A DNA stretch of 64,000 nt from Nitrospira sp. BO4 (lineage in GTDB: Bacteria > Nitrospirota > Nitrospiria > Nitrospirales > Nitrospiraceae). The notes beneath the pieces were generated by a model. The model ran no database searches. It saw only the letters and a program-made list of their open reading frames with translations, and was not told the origin of the DNA. The stretch covers positions 1 through 64,000 of the forward strand of contig JAMPUU010000026.1 of assembly GCA_030144965.1 (NCBI GenBank). Reading direction: 5' to 3'. Made by a program: the position numbers and the translations under genes. Within the stretch, counting starts at the first letter, position 1. Every line of letters starts with the position of its first letter. Shown here piece by piece: positions 35,323 through 44,104 of the stretch.

Positions 35323-35353
35323 CACCTACCGGCCAATGCTCGGCCGGTAGGTG
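35323..35353 (-). terminator. Strong inverted repeat after the Nod19-like gene
   Basis: A perfect 12-bp inverted repeat CACCTACCGGCC / GGCCGGTAGGTG has a 7-nt loop and lies just beyond the 3' end of the minus-strand gene at 35366. A weak pyrimidine stretch (TTCCTACC) follows, so this is a factor-independent-like terminator without a full U-run. Confidence 0.55.
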
Positions 35354-35365
35354 ATGACATTGAGT

Positions 35366-36373
35366 TTAGGGAGTGACGGAGGCGCTCCGTGTCGGTACTG
35401 GACACGTACCCGGCGTCATATACAGCAAGTAATTGCCCATGCCGTGCTGGAGTTCAGTTTTATGCAGAGAATGGTGGTAGACCATCACCATCTCATAGTC
35501 ATCCTCCTTCGAGATAGGGAATCCTTGGCCGTCTTTATACACTTGATGGGGTAAGAATTCGCGGAGAGTTCCGTCCGATTCAACGTCCGGGACAGTCCGG
35601 AGGAGGGTCTGTTTTTTGGTTTTATTCTCCAACGCGATCAGGAGCAACTCATCATGACCGTGCGGATAGGCGTATTTGACGCAACCGTCCATGCTGAATT
35701 TCAATGGTGCCGTACGGACTTGGACACCTGGTCCGATTTCGATCCCTTCATCGGTCTGATCCGCGGGCCGATCGCCGAATTTGGTGAAGCAGACGATGTT
35801 GACGCCGACCTGATAGATGTCCATCGCTTTGACCGGTTTGGCCTTCGGCGCAAAATACATCGTGAACGTTGCGATGACGTCCTTAGTGGGGGGGGCGCCA
35901 TGATAGAACGCGACAACCGTCATGAGTTTGTCGGTTGCCGAAAGCTTCACGCCGTATCCGTCTGGGAATTGCGTCTCGGACATTTCGAGCCCTGCTCCAC
36001 CGAAGAAGAGCGGCTCACCCGGGCACGACACGCTGGGCTTGGTGTTGTTGATCATCAGAATATGGTGCAGGTAATTCCTCGGCAATTCCTTCCCGTCGAC
36101 TGTGGAAAGGGCCGACTTGAAGCCGATCAAATATTTGTCCTCAGGCAACTGGAAGTTGAACCGAGGCATGGAGTCACCCATATCGCCTTCGCCATGGCCG
36201 GTCGGAAGGTCGATGGGACCAAAGGTCAGGGTCGCCGTATTTTCTCCATACGTAATCTTTGAGCCCACCTGTTTTTTCAGGGTGGGGATGGCATGATGTT
36301 CATGCCCACCATCGGCGTAGGCTGATGAGATCATGAAGAAGGTAGAAATAAACAAAACGAGGGATCTGCGCAT
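35366..36373 (-). CDS. Secreted Nod19/PHM-fold-like protein
   Basis: A 335-aa exported protein. A signal peptide (LVLFISTFFMISSAYADG) is followed by a His-rich start (GGHEHHAIP). The middle contains NYLHHILMINNTKP, AFYHGAPP and MVYHHSLHKTEL. Spaced His and Met ligands suggest the Nod19-like / copper-type-II monooxygenase beta-sandwich, which binds copper or acts in redox. GGGAGG just before ATG 36373 sets the start. Copper binding and activity are inferred, not shown. Confidence 0.55.
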   Translation of the reverse strand: MRRSLVLFISTFFMISSAYADGGHEHHAIPTLKKQVGSKITYGENTATLTFGPIDLPTGHGEGDMGDSMPRFNFQLPEDKYLIGFKSALSTVDGKELPRNYLHHILMINNTKPSVSCPGEPLFFGGAGLEMSETQFPDGYGVKLSATDKLMTVVAFYHGAPPTKDVIATFTMYFAPKAKPVKAMDIYQVGVNIVCFTKFGDRPADQTDEGIEIGPGVQVRTAPLKFSMDGCVKYAYPHGHDELLLIALENKTKKQTLLRTVPDVESDGTLREFLPHQVYKDGQGFPISKEDDYEMVMVYHHSLHKTELQHGMGNYLLYMTPGTCPVPTRSASVTP

Positions 36374-36453
36374 AAGACCTCCCAGAGGAAGTGAAGCAGT
36401 GATGTTAAACCGGACTCCGATTTCGTGGTATGGCTGAAAACAAACGAGCCAGC

Positions 36454-37329
36454 TCATTGAACGCTGGCAGGTAATGGTGTCACTTTCTTCCAGTGATAGG
36501 TGCCGCCGTGTTCCTTGGGCGGAATATTTTTTCTCGTATCGACTCGCGTGTACCACCAGATTCCCTTTGCTTGCGTGCCGTCTTCCGAGAGGAGAACCTC
36601 AAAGCCGCCTTCGCGGTCGTTGCCGGGCTGGTGCCAGGTCCCTTGCCACAGTCGGTTCTCAATTTTTGTTGTGACAAACCGTCCGCCGTGTTGCGTGTAA
36701 GGGCCGTTTCCATTCTTGTCCAGCGTCGCCTTGTAGCGTTTTTCGTCCTCGACTTCGAGAATATCCCATTCCCCACTCACATCCGGCATTGCGGCAGCCG
36801 CACCACTGACAAGCTTTTGCGATCCTGCCGCCATCGACGGTGAGGCCAGCGGACCTCCCAGTTGAGCGGACCGAAACGATTCGTGCCACGACAATAGTTG
36901 CCAACGGCCGGCACGACGTTCGAGCACGCCTGTTTCTCTTAAGGGAAGTACCGTCCGCTTCACTGCGGATCCTTCGCCGACATAGCGAGTATAGTCGAGC
37001 TCCATCGTAAACCAAGCCAGGTCGCCTTTCGACCAGACTTTCAGCTCAGTAATCGGGATCTCAATCTTCTGCGTGTTGATAAATTCTTCACGCATTTCTT
37101 GTTCAAACTCAGGCCAGCCGACGTATTTGCGACCACCGACCGAGTAACTGACGATATCAGCGTCATGCGCCATCAGGCGAGAAAGCGTCGAAAGATCTTT
37201 TTCGGCGTTGGCTCGCACCATCTGGCGAATGGCGGTTTCCGGATCTGGAGGTTCCGAGGCCCTCACGGTTGGAGCGAGACCGATGAGAAGGAGCAGGCTT
37301 CCACAAACAAACGATCCCGCACGAGGCAT
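36454..37329 (-). CDS. Exported NTF2/SnoaL-like protein
   Basis: A 291-aa exported protein with signal LLLLIGLAPTVRAS. Residues about 30-155 form an NTF2/SnoaL-like domain (IRQMVRANAEKDLSTLSRLMAHDADIVSYS, then WLLSWHESF-type C-terminal strand). A separate beta-rich C-terminal part (SGEWDILEVEDEKRY...GGTYHWKKV) resembles a lipocalin-like fold. Start ATG 37329 follows GGAG; ATG 37341 and an earlier one at 37401 are possible. The role is unknown. It lies next to the Nod19-like gene, 80 bp upstream of it on the same strand. Confidence 0.6.
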   Translation of the reverse strand: MPRAGSFVCGSLLLLIGLAPTVRASEPPDPETAIRQMVRANAEKDLSTLSRLMAHDADIVSYSVGGRKYVGWPEFEQEMREEFINTQKIEIPITELKVWSKGDLAWFTMELDYTRYVGEGSAVKRTVLPLRETGVLERRAGRWQLLSWHESFRSAQLGGPLASPSMAAGSQKLVSGAAAAMPDVSGEWDILEVEDEKRYKATLDKNGNGPYTQHGGRFVTTKIENRLWQGTWHQPGNDREGGFEVLLSEDGTQAKGIWWYTRVDTRKNIPPKEHGGTYHWKKVTPLPASVQ

Positions 37330-37417
37330 AGAGAACTCCATAGGCTTGCCAAGTTTCAAATGACCCAGGAACGTACACGGCCTGATGGGCCATGTCAACA
37401 ACGAAGTACGACCTGAA

Positions 37418-38167
37418 CTATCGACGGGCCACGACCACGACTGTCACGTTGTCTTCGCCTCCTCGATCGAGCGCCGCTGTAACGAGGCGATTACAGATCT
37501 GAGCGGGGTCGAGGTCGCCATCGGCAAGAACGTGCTGAATGTCCTCATCCTCCAACATCTTGGTCAGACCATCCGAGCAGAGCAGTACAAGATCCTCATC
37601 GAGTATGGGAAATGCTGCGATGGTGGGGTTTGCCGCCGCCGACACGCCCAAGGCACGGGTCAGGACGTGCCGTTCAGGATGGGTTTTCGCCGATTGCGGG
37701 GTTAAGATGCCGCGTTCCAGATATTTTTCGATCACACTATGATCTTTGGTCAGCGGGGTAAGCGTGCCCGATCGAAACCGGTAGGCCCGGCTGTCACCGA
37801 CATGCGCGAGGTACGCAACCGGTGTTTGAGTCGGCACAATCGCGAGCAACACAATAGTTGTGCCCATCCCTTTCAGCTTCGGTTTCAATCTGGCCCGATC
37901 GAGGATCGCCTCATGTGCTCGGCTGATCAGGTCAGTCAACACATCCGTCGGCGGGACCTGGCCATTTCGAAGCAGGTCACTCGCCGAGATCGTTTGAGCT
38001 TGGATGGTCGCGATGGCCACCTGGGCCGCGATTTCGCCGCCCGCATGCCCCCCCATCCCATCCGCCACAGCCCAAATTCCCAAATGATCGATGATAGCGA
38101 ACGCATCCTGGTTCATGGTACGAACCAGGCCGATCTCGCTCCGACCGATGCCGATCCAAGCGCTCAT
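37418..38167 (-). CDS. PP2C-type Ser/Thr phosphatase
   Basis: A 249-aa metal-dependent phosphatase (PPM family). The motifs follow in order: VRTMNQDAF, VADGMGGHAGG, LAHVGDSRAYR, LLCSDGLTKM and GGEDNVTVVVV. It acts in the cytoplasm, typically opposing Hanks-type kinases. No kinase is encoded in this window. The length is typical for the single-domain type. Confidence 0.93.
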   Translation of the reverse strand: MSAWIGIGRSEIGLVRTMNQDAFAIIDHLGIWAVADGMGGHAGGEIAAQVAIATIQAQTISASDLLRNGQVPPTDVLTDLISRAHEAILDRARLKPKLKGMGTTIVLLAIVPTQTPVAYLAHVGDSRAYRFRSGTLTPLTKDHSVIEKYLERGILTPQSAKTHPERHVLTRALGVSAAANPTIAAFPILDEDLVLLCSDGLTKMLEDEDIQHVLADGDLDPAQICNRLVTAALDRGGEDNVTVVVVARR

Positions 38168-38380
38168 CGGGGATATGCCGGCTGAAGGGCGCTGGATAAT
38201 GAGGAGGGACCAGACCGGTCAAGCCGGCCTTCCCGCAAGTGGCGCTCTCCGCAAGGCTCTGTGCCCGGTAGAAGGATGAAGTTGGAAGTAAGCATAGGGA
38301 GGGATTGTAACCTTGATTTCGCCTAGGAGACAAGCTAGAGTTCGTACCGCCACGAAGGTTGCAGTTGGTAGATTGATGAC

Positions 38381-38764
38381 ATGATTGTGCCGGCGAAGCG
38401 AATCCGCATTACGATAGCTGGAGTTCAGTTGGAGGCGGAACTGAGAAACACCAAGACAGCGGACCAAGTGTACGCGGCACTTCCGGTCAAGGCTGCCGTT
38501 AATACATGGGGAGAGGAGTTTTACTTTCCAATTCCAGGAGTTCGCGACCATCGGGAAACGGCGACAACTCAGGTGAAGATCGGAGACATCGCCTTCTGGG
38601 GAGCTGGGCAGGTTCTGGCCATCTTTTTTGGGCGAACACCGATGAGTTTGGGCGCTGATCCAGTCCCGGCGGATCGCGTGAATATTATCGGGAAGATTAT
38701 AGGGGATGCGACGCAACTCCGACGAGTGATGGATGCATCGACGATCCTGCTTGAGCCGGGGTGA
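38381..38764 (+). CDS. Cyclophilin-like fold protein (TM1367 type)
   Basis: A 127-aa protein. The sequence (IRITIAGVQLEAELRNTKTADQVYAALPVKAAVNTWGEEFYF) matches the cyclophilin-like DUF/PF04126 family, a small beta-barrel with a possible pocket but no shown isomerase activity. It starts 213 bp after the divergent PP2C gene. The next ORF overlaps its stop by a few bases, suggesting an operon with the DUF507 genes. Confidence 0.8.
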   Translation: MIVPAKRIRITIAGVQLEAELRNTKTADQVYAALPVKAAVNTWGEEFYFPIPGVRDHRETATTQVKIGDIAFWGAGQVLAIFFGRTPMSLGADPVPADRVNIIGKIIGDATQLRRVMDASTILLEPG

Positions 38765-38769
38765 ATACG

Positions 38770-39051
38770 ATGCGGCTCTCGAAAGAACGTGTGCGACATA
38801 TGGCCGAGAGCCTCGCGGGGCATCTCCAAGAGGAGAAACATATTGAGCTGGTTGGAGAACGCAAGGCATTCATTGATGCCCTCGATCAGGCGATTACGCA
38901 CGAGTTATCGGCAGAGGATCGTGTGAACGCAGAAGTGCGGCACATGCTGAAGGCGTATGAACAGCAAATCGAGCAGGGACAGGTTGACTATCAAAAGATG
39001 TTTCAGATGGTGAAGCAAAAGTTGGTTCGTGAACGGGGCATCATTCTATAA
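38770..39051 (+). CDS. DUF507 protein (first copy)
   Basis: A 93-aa charged helical protein. MRLSKERVRHMAESLAGHL is the family start, and VNAEVRHMLKAYEQQIEQGQVDYQKMFQMVKQKL forms the body. DUF507 proteins often occur as tandem pairs with no known function. GTG 38761, overlapping the previous stop, is a possible alternative start. Confidence 0.85.
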   Translation: MRLSKERVRHMAESLAGHLQEEKHIELVGERKAFIDALDQAITHELSAEDRVNAEVRHMLKAYEQQIEQGQVDYQKMFQMVKQKLVRERGIIL

Positions 39052-39125
39052 GGCGTGAAACGTGAAGCGTATTTCGTGAAGGGCTTGCAAACGACGAGAT
39101 ACGAGCGACCCACGACGGGTGTCGC

Positions 39126-39401
39126 ATGTTGAGCGAGGATAAGGTCAGTCACCTGTCCCATGTGGTTCTCACAGCTATCAAGAAAAATACCGGCACCAAG
39201 GTCAAGAGCGGGGACGAGCGGGTCTTGAAAGAGATCAAACGGGTATTGGCTGCCGAGTTGGCCCAGGAACAGGAGATTGATCGAATAGTGAGAGCGAAGC
39301 TGTCGTCCTATTCGCGGGGCATTGTTGAAGGGAGTGCCGAGTGGGACGTGCTCTATCGGAAGACGTTCGAAGAGGAAACCCGCAAACACACGAAAGCCTG
39401 A
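39126..39401 (+). CDS. DUF507 protein (second copy)
   Basis: A 91-aa protein resembling the preceding one: MLSEDKVSHLSHVVLTAI then LKEIKRVLAAELAQEQEIDRIVRAKLSSY. It is separated from the first copy by a 74-bp spacer rich in CGTGAA units. The tandem arrangement is the usual one for the family, perhaps a heterodimer. Confidence 0.8.
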   Translation: MLSEDKVSHLSHVVLTAIKKNTGTKVKSGDERVLKEIKRVLAAELAQEQEIDRIVRAKLSSYSRGIVEGSAEWDVLYRKTFEEETRKHTKA

Positions 39402-39419
39402 GAGCGAGGTAGCGCCGTT

Positions 39420-39866
39420 ATGGGAAGGACCATGCAGCGACTAGCAGTTCTGGGTGTCGTACTGATACTTGTGAGCGCAACCGCATGCTCACAGAAGCGC
39501 AAGCCCCTCGTGCCGCTTGCGCTCGACGGGGAAGTGAAGTCTCAGGCTACGGTTTTGACGGAACAGGGAACACAGGCATACCAGGCGAAACAGTTCGAAG
39601 AAGCCAAGCGGTACTTTGAGCAAGCGGTCGCCGCGGCCCCAGAGTCCGGACCCGCCCATTACAACTATGCCTTGGCATTGAATGCGCTGGGCGATTCGGA
39701 AGTCGCCCGGCAACATTTTTTGGAAGCTGCAGATTTGTCTCCCGGAGACAAAACCATCTGGGATTCGCCGGCGCTCTCGCCGTACGGAAGTCCTGAAACC
39801 AAGAATCGGACAAAATCGCGTCCCTATGGGACGACCCGGCCGAACTTTGGCGCCCCTCGGTATTAA
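39420..39866 (+). CDS. TPR lipoprotein
   Basis: A 148-aa protein with lipobox VSATAC. The mature part has one to two TPR units (GTQAYQAKQFEEAKRYFEQAVAAAPESGPAHYNYALALNALGDSEVARQHFLEAADLSPGD, residues about 50-110) and a basic, Pro-rich tail. It is a scaffold on the periplasmic face of a membrane. Its stop overlaps the next start (TAATG). Confidence 0.8.
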   Translation: MGRTMQRLAVLGVVLILVSATACSQKRKPLVPLALDGEVKSQATVLTEQGTQAYQAKQFEEAKRYFEQAVAAAPESGPAHYNYALALNALGDSEVARQHFLEAADLSPGDKTIWDSPALSPYGSPETKNRTKSRPYGTTRPNFGAPRY

Positions 39867-39880
39867 TGAAGGATGGACCA

Positions 39881-40348
39881 ATGACGAAAGAACTTGCAGT
39901 CGGAGACAACGCGCCGGAACTTGCAATCCCGGACCAGCATGGGAAAACCGTGACCTTGAAAAACTTCAAGGGCAAACAAGTCGTGTTGTACTTCTATCCG
40001 AAAGACGATACGCCGGGGTGTACGAAGGAGTCTTGTGACTTTCGTGACGTGGAGTCGCAGATTCTTCGGGCGGGCGGCAGCATCGTGGGTGTGAGTCTGG
40101 ACGGCAAAGAGTCTCACCAGAAATTCATCAAGAAATTCGGACTCCCGTTTCCGCTGCTCAGCGATGAAGATGCCGCAATCTCGAAGGCGTACGGGGTCTA
40201 CAAAGAGAAGAATATGTATGGGAAAAAGTATTGGGGCATTGAACGCAGCACCTTCGTCATCGATTCCGACGGCAAACTCAAGGCGATTTTTCGGAAGGTC
40301 AAAGTCGACGGACATGCAGACGAAGTGCTTAAAGCACTGAAAGCATAG
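39881..40348 (+). CDS. bcp: Thiol peroxidase Bcp (peroxiredoxin Q type)
   Basis: A 155-aa peroxiredoxin. YPKDDTPGCTKESCDF carries the peroxidatic Cys and the resolving Cys five residues later, the 2-Cys BCP arrangement; GVSLDGKESHQKF follows. It reduces hydroperoxides in the cytoplasm using thioredoxin. ATG 39881 (preceded by AAGGATGGA) is preferred, while ATG 39866 overlapping the previous stop is also possible. Confidence 0.93.
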   Translation: MTKELAVGDNAPELAIPDQHGKTVTLKNFKGKQVVLYFYPKDDTPGCTKESCDFRDVESQILRAGGSIVGVSLDGKESHQKFIKKFGLPFPLLSDEDAAISKAYGVYKEKNMYGKKYWGIERSTFVIDSDGKLKAIFRKVKVDGHADEVLKALKA

Positions 40349-40365
40349 CGGAAAGTCCGTCGGCT

Positions 40366-41238
40366 GTGCAGTTTCCGGCCACCATCTCCTGCAGAATCTG
40401 GTTCCTGCTCATTTCTTGCTTCGGTATGTCCGTCAATGCCGCCCTCCTCGAAGCGGCGGAAAAAGTCGCTGCAACGATCATCGTGAAAGATGCGCTGACG
40501 TCTCCCAATCAGCCGACCACCATTGAAGCGAAATTGATCACGAAGGGGTTTTTCACGAGTGCGATGCTCGGTGGAGAACCGCTCGAATTGGTGATCGATG
40601 GAAAAACGGTTGCCACCGCCATGACCGGCGGGGATGGGAAGGCATTCTTGACCTATACCCCCAAGGCGCAAGGCCAGGTACAGGTTCACGTCCGCGTCGG
40701 CAACAGCCCACGAGTGGCGTCTACGGAGGGCCAGGCGAATCTGGTGATATGGGAAAAAAGAAATCCCATCATTATGATCGAGCTGTCTTCGCTGATCGAG
40801 GAATCGCAACCCAGTCGAGTGCCTACCGTCGGATTGACGTTGGAACCAGCGCGAAAACCGATGCCGGAGGCGGCGAATGAGCTCGGGAAGCTCACACAGT
40901 TTTATTACCGAGTCATCTATCTTGTGTTCTTGCCGGGGGGGATGGATGGGTTTCAGGCGACCGCAGAAGCCAGAGACTGGCTCAAGGCACACAAGTTTCC
41001 CACGGGCTATGTGATGGCGTTACCGCCGGATGCGAATGCCTTGGGAACAAAAGTTGACGAGTTCCATGCCGCAGGTTGGAAAACGATCAAGACCGGGATC
41101 GGGCGCTCACAAATCTTCGTCGAGGCCTTCCTGCAACGCCGCCTCGATGCGATCATCGTCCCTGAACCAACGAAAGGTGAAATTCCGCGTAAAGCGAAAG
41201 TAGCTAAGGATTGGAAAGAGGTCAGGAAGAAGCTCTAG
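40366..41238 (+). CDS. Secreted Ig-like plus LNS2/HAD-like protein
   Basis: A 290-aa exported protein with signal peptide ending VNAALLEA. Residues about 30-140 look like an Ig/bacterial-Ig-like beta-sandwich. The C-terminal part (RDWLKAHKFPTGYVMAL, then LGTKVDEFHAAGWKTIKTGIGRSQIFVEAF) resembles LNS2, a HAD-like domain. The catalytic Asp of HAD motif I is absent (the strand reads IIMIELSSLI), so it is probably inactive. GTG start at 40366. The function is unknown. Confidence 0.6.
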   Translation: MQFPATISCRIWFLLISCFGMSVNAALLEAAEKVAATIIVKDALTSPNQPTTIEAKLITKGFFTSAMLGGEPLELVIDGKTVATAMTGGDGKAFLTYTPKAQGQVQVHVRVGNSPRVASTEGQANLVIWEKRNPIIMIELSSLIEESQPSRVPTVGLTLEPARKPMPEAANELGKLTQFYYRVIYLVFLPGGMDGFQATAEARDWLKAHKFPTGYVMALPPDANALGTKVDEFHAAGWKTIKTGIGRSQIFVEAFLQRRLDAIIVPEPTKGEIPRKAKVAKDWKEVRKKL

Positions 41239-41642
41239 TACCCTCCCATTCCCCCATAACCGCCTGGGCCGTAACTGGATGGCGAAGGAGGAGCGGTATG
41301 ACTTCTATAGGCACTCGAGTGAACGATTGCGGGGTTGGCTGGGGCGAGCTCAGCGGCTCTCTTAAAATGGGCCGTCGCCTCCGCATGAAGGCCCAGTTTG
41401 TCGAGCGTCAAAGCCAAATTGAAGTGAGATTCGGCAAGGTTCGGATCAGCTTCGATGGCTGAGGTGAAGTGAGCTCGGGCATCCGGCCAATGCCCCATCT
41501 CATAGTGGGTAATTCCCTCCGCGTTGTGACGGACCGCGATGGCACTGCTTTCGGGAGGCGCGGGCAGTGGTGTGGGTGTGGACGTACAACCATATTGCAG
41601 GAGAACGAGGGTGATCGCGGCGGTACATCGGACGAGATTCAT
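41235..41642 (-). CDS. Small TPR lipoprotein
   Basis: A 135-aa lipoprotein with lipobox LLQYGC. The core (AEGITHYEMGHWPDARAHFTSAIEADPNLAESHFNLALTLDKLGLHAEATAHFKRAAELAPANPAI) is two TPR units. The C-terminus is Gly/Tyr-rich (GPGGYGGMGGY). It resembles the lipoprotein at 39420 in plan. It is convergent with the gene at 40366 and follows the sigma-54 regulator on the minus strand. Confidence 0.8.
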   Translation of the reverse strand: MNLVRCTAAITLVLLQYGCTSTPTPLPAPPESSAIAVRHNAEGITHYEMGHWPDARAHFTSAIEADPNLAESHFNLALTLDKLGLHAEATAHFKRAAELAPANPAIVHSSAYRSHTAPPSPSSYGPGGYGGMGGY

Positions 41643-41768
41643 AGTTCACCCCCTAGGTCCTTCAGCCAAGGTCCGCGCTCATTCAGACGTTCGGCTGACT
41701 GAGTGCATGCTGAAAGGGAGAAGCGTGCATTCAAAACCTCGCAGTGTTGCTCTCAACGAGCAACCTCC

Positions 41769-43106
41769 TTACTGAAGTTGGTACTTCGCCATGCGGTAGC
41801 GAAGTGTATTGCGCGTCATCTTGAGGAGACGGCTGGCTTCCGATACGTTGCCCGAGGTTTTTTTCAACGCCTCTTCCAGCATCTTCTTCTCCATTTCCTG
41901 AAACGACAACCCAAAGGCCAGCAGCGATGGTCTGGGTTCTATACTCAGGGTATCTGTTGACGGACGGGCTTTCACAGAAGCCGGTAAATGGTGGGGCTCG
42001 ATCCTCTCTTCTTTGCACGTAATCGTCAGCCATTCGACGACGTTGTGCAGTTCCCGGACGTTGCCGGGCCACTCGTGCTTCTGAAGAACGGCAAGAGTAG
42101 ATGGCGCAACGGTTTTGATGCGGCACCCGCGTTCCTTTCTGGCCCGATCCAAAAAAATCAGTAGAATCGGCTCAATGTCTTCAAGCCGCTCACGCAAGGG
42201 GGGAATGCGTAACTGATACACATTCAGTCGATAGTAGAGATCGAGTCGGAATCGGCCGGCTTTGATCCGGGTGAGCAGGTCTTCATTCGTAGCGGCGACG
42301 ATTCGGATGTCCACTTTGTGGCTTCGAGTATCGCCCAATGGATCGATCGTGTGGTTTTCCAGCACCCGCAGGAGTTTGGCTTGAGCCATTGGGCTCATTT
42401 CTCCGATTTCGTCGAGAAAGAGCGTGCCCCCCTCAGCCATTTGAAAGCGGCCCGGCTTGGCCCGCTTGGCGTCGGTGAAGGCGCCGGATTCATACCCGAA
42501 TAGTTCGGCTTCCAAGAGATTTTCAGGAATGCCGGCGCAATTCAGCGCAACCAGCGGGCCGGCTGCTCGTGGACTCTCACGGTGAATGGCCTCTGCAAAT
42601 AGTTCCTTGCCCGTTCCGCTTTCTCCGGAAATGAGAACGGTCGCATCGGACGATGCCACTTCTTTGGCCAGTTGCTTCATCAGATTCATTTGTGGCGAGA
42701 CGCTGATGATCGAGGCGAACGGATCGTGCGGGGAGAAGGATGGAACAGGGCAAGCTTGGTGAAGTGCTCGAGCAACGGCCGTCTGCAAATCTTCGAGAAG
42801 AATCGGCTTGGTCAAGCAATCCGCCGCGCCGGCGCGCATGATCTCAACTGCCTCTTTGACGGAATCGCGATCCCCGATCGCAATCACAGGCGGGAAGCCC
42901 GGACCCTGGCGGGCATATTCAAGCAGAGGGGCCAGCGTATGTGGACTCCCTTCGCCGATAACCAGAGAAGGGGAAATTTTGGACCAGAGAATCAGTCCCT
43001 CTGATACCGTGCCCGCCGAGTGAATGCTTGATTGGGGAAATGCGGTTTGAAGGAGGCGCTTGAGACCGGGGTCTTTCGAGATCAAGAGGAACACAGGAAG
43101 GTTCAT
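41769..43106 (-). CDS. Sigma-54 activator with degenerate receiver domain
   Basis: A 445-aa activator. A complete AAA domain (GESGTGKE, contact loop GAFTDA, LFLDEIGEMSP) and a Fis-like HTH (VSEASRLLKMTRNTLRYRM) are present. The N-terminal receiver-like domain (residues about 1-118) has lost the acidic pair (LLISKDPGL) and the phospho-acceptor (SLVIGEGSP), though the conserved Lys (LTKPILL) remains. It is therefore unlikely to be phosphorylated and may sense another signal. It lies directly upstream of the nitrogen-oxide genes on the same strand. Confidence 0.9.
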   Translation of the reverse strand: MNLPVFLLISKDPGLKRLLQTAFPQSSIHSAGTVSEGLILWSKISPSLVIGEGSPHTLAPLLEYARQGPGFPPVIAIGDRDSVKEAVEIMRAGAADCLTKPILLEDLQTAVARALHQACPVPSFSPHDPFASIISVSPQMNLMKQLAKEVASSDATVLISGESGTGKELFAEAIHRESPRAAGPLVALNCAGIPENLLEAELFGYESGAFTDAKRAKPGRFQMAEGGTLFLDEIGEMSPMAQAKLLRVLENHTIDPLGDTRSHKVDIRIVAATNEDLLTRIKAGRFRLDLYYRLNVYQLRIPPLRERLEDIEPILLIFLDRARKERGCRIKTVAPSTLAVLQKHEWPGNVRELHNVVEWLTITCKEERIEPHHLPASVKARPSTDTLSIEPRPSLLAFGLSFQEMEKKMLEEALKKTSGNVSEASRLLKMTRNTLRYRMAKYQLQ

Positions 43107-43310
43107 CGGAGTGCTCCTGGTTTGGGACTCCTAAAGAACCAGTGGAACACGTACTAGCCTACACCCATTTGGGTGAGGAAGAAAGGGGTATAGATGAGAG
43201 GGGCAAGAATCCAGGTGGTACTAGGTGGTTAGAGCTAACAGCAGTTTAAGCCTGGCTGGTCAATCTGGTCAGCTTCTTCTGGATCTGGAGGATTGATGGG
43301 AAGGAAAACA

Positions 43311-43341
43311 AGCTGTAGGTCAAACGGATCGACCTACAGCT
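43311..43341 (-). terminator. Rho-independent terminator after the cytochrome c gene
   Basis: A perfect 11-bp inverted repeat AGCTGTAGGTC / GACCTACAGCT with a 9-nt loop. On the minus strand it is followed by TGTTTTCCTT. It ends the cytochrome c transcript. Confidence 0.8.
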
Positions 43342-43377
43342 CGGTGCAAAATACACGATACTGGATGTCTTCAGCTG

Positions 43378-43836
43378 TTATTCAGCGTCATTACAGAAGG
43401 TCCGTTCGTAAGCAATGATTGTCCAGGCTTCCTCTTCGGTGAGCACGCCGCCCTTCACAAGGGCCGGCATGCCGGTGCCGGGACTCCCGTTCTTGACGAC
43501 CCAGAAGAGTTCCCCGTCGTTCCGCTTCTTATGAAACTTGCAGTTCGTGAAGTTTCGGGGACCTGGCGACAACAACATTCCACCGGCGCCTTCTCCGTTT
43601 CCGTTCTGGTTGTGACAATTCGCACAGGTGCCCTTGCCTTCATAGAGTTCCTTACCTTTGGCGAGCACCTCTGGTGTGACGGTTATTGGGCTCTTCATTT
43701 TTCGTGCATCAGGACGTTCAGCCTCCGGAACACGCGGCTTTAGGGGATCGGCCTCGGGAGCGGCCCATCCGGCCGTACTCCACGAAGCAACGGCGACTAT
43801 ACTGCACACGGTCATGATCAAACGCTTCCCTCTCAT
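43378..43836 (-). CDS. Exported monohaem cytochrome c
   Basis: A 152-aa periplasmic cytochrome. A signal peptide ends GWAAPE. The haem site CANCH is at residues 71-75, and GTGMPAL places the distal Met at about 123. A second Cys pair (NFTNCK...FCND) could form a disulphide. It is a plausible electron donor to NirK encoded downstream on the same strand. A strong terminator follows the gene. Confidence 0.93.
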   Translation of the reverse strand: MRGKRLIMTVCSIVAVASWSTAGWAAPEADPLKPRVPEAERPDARKMKSPITVTPEVLAKGKELYEGKGTCANCHNQNGNGEGAGGMLLSPGPRNFTNCKFHKKRNDGELFWVVKNGSPGTGMPALVKGGVLTEEEAWTIIAYERTFCNDAE

Positions 43837-44104
43837 GATTCCTCCTTGATGATTAAACCACTCATGTTAACGTCAGATGGTTACCGGCGCCGCGTGTTCA
43901 GAGGCGCAGATTTTGACAGTATGATAACACGGTATTGTCCTAAGTGGCAGCACCCCTGCCGAGTCGAAAGTGATCGGGGACGATGGAGAGTAGGAGGCTG
44001 GTTTAGGTGTGTGTCTAGGTGAAGACGTTGCGGACCAGAGTCTCAAGAGATTCTGGCCCGCAAGCGACTCACGTGAGACCTGCAGTGTTCACCACTGCGA
44101 GTCG

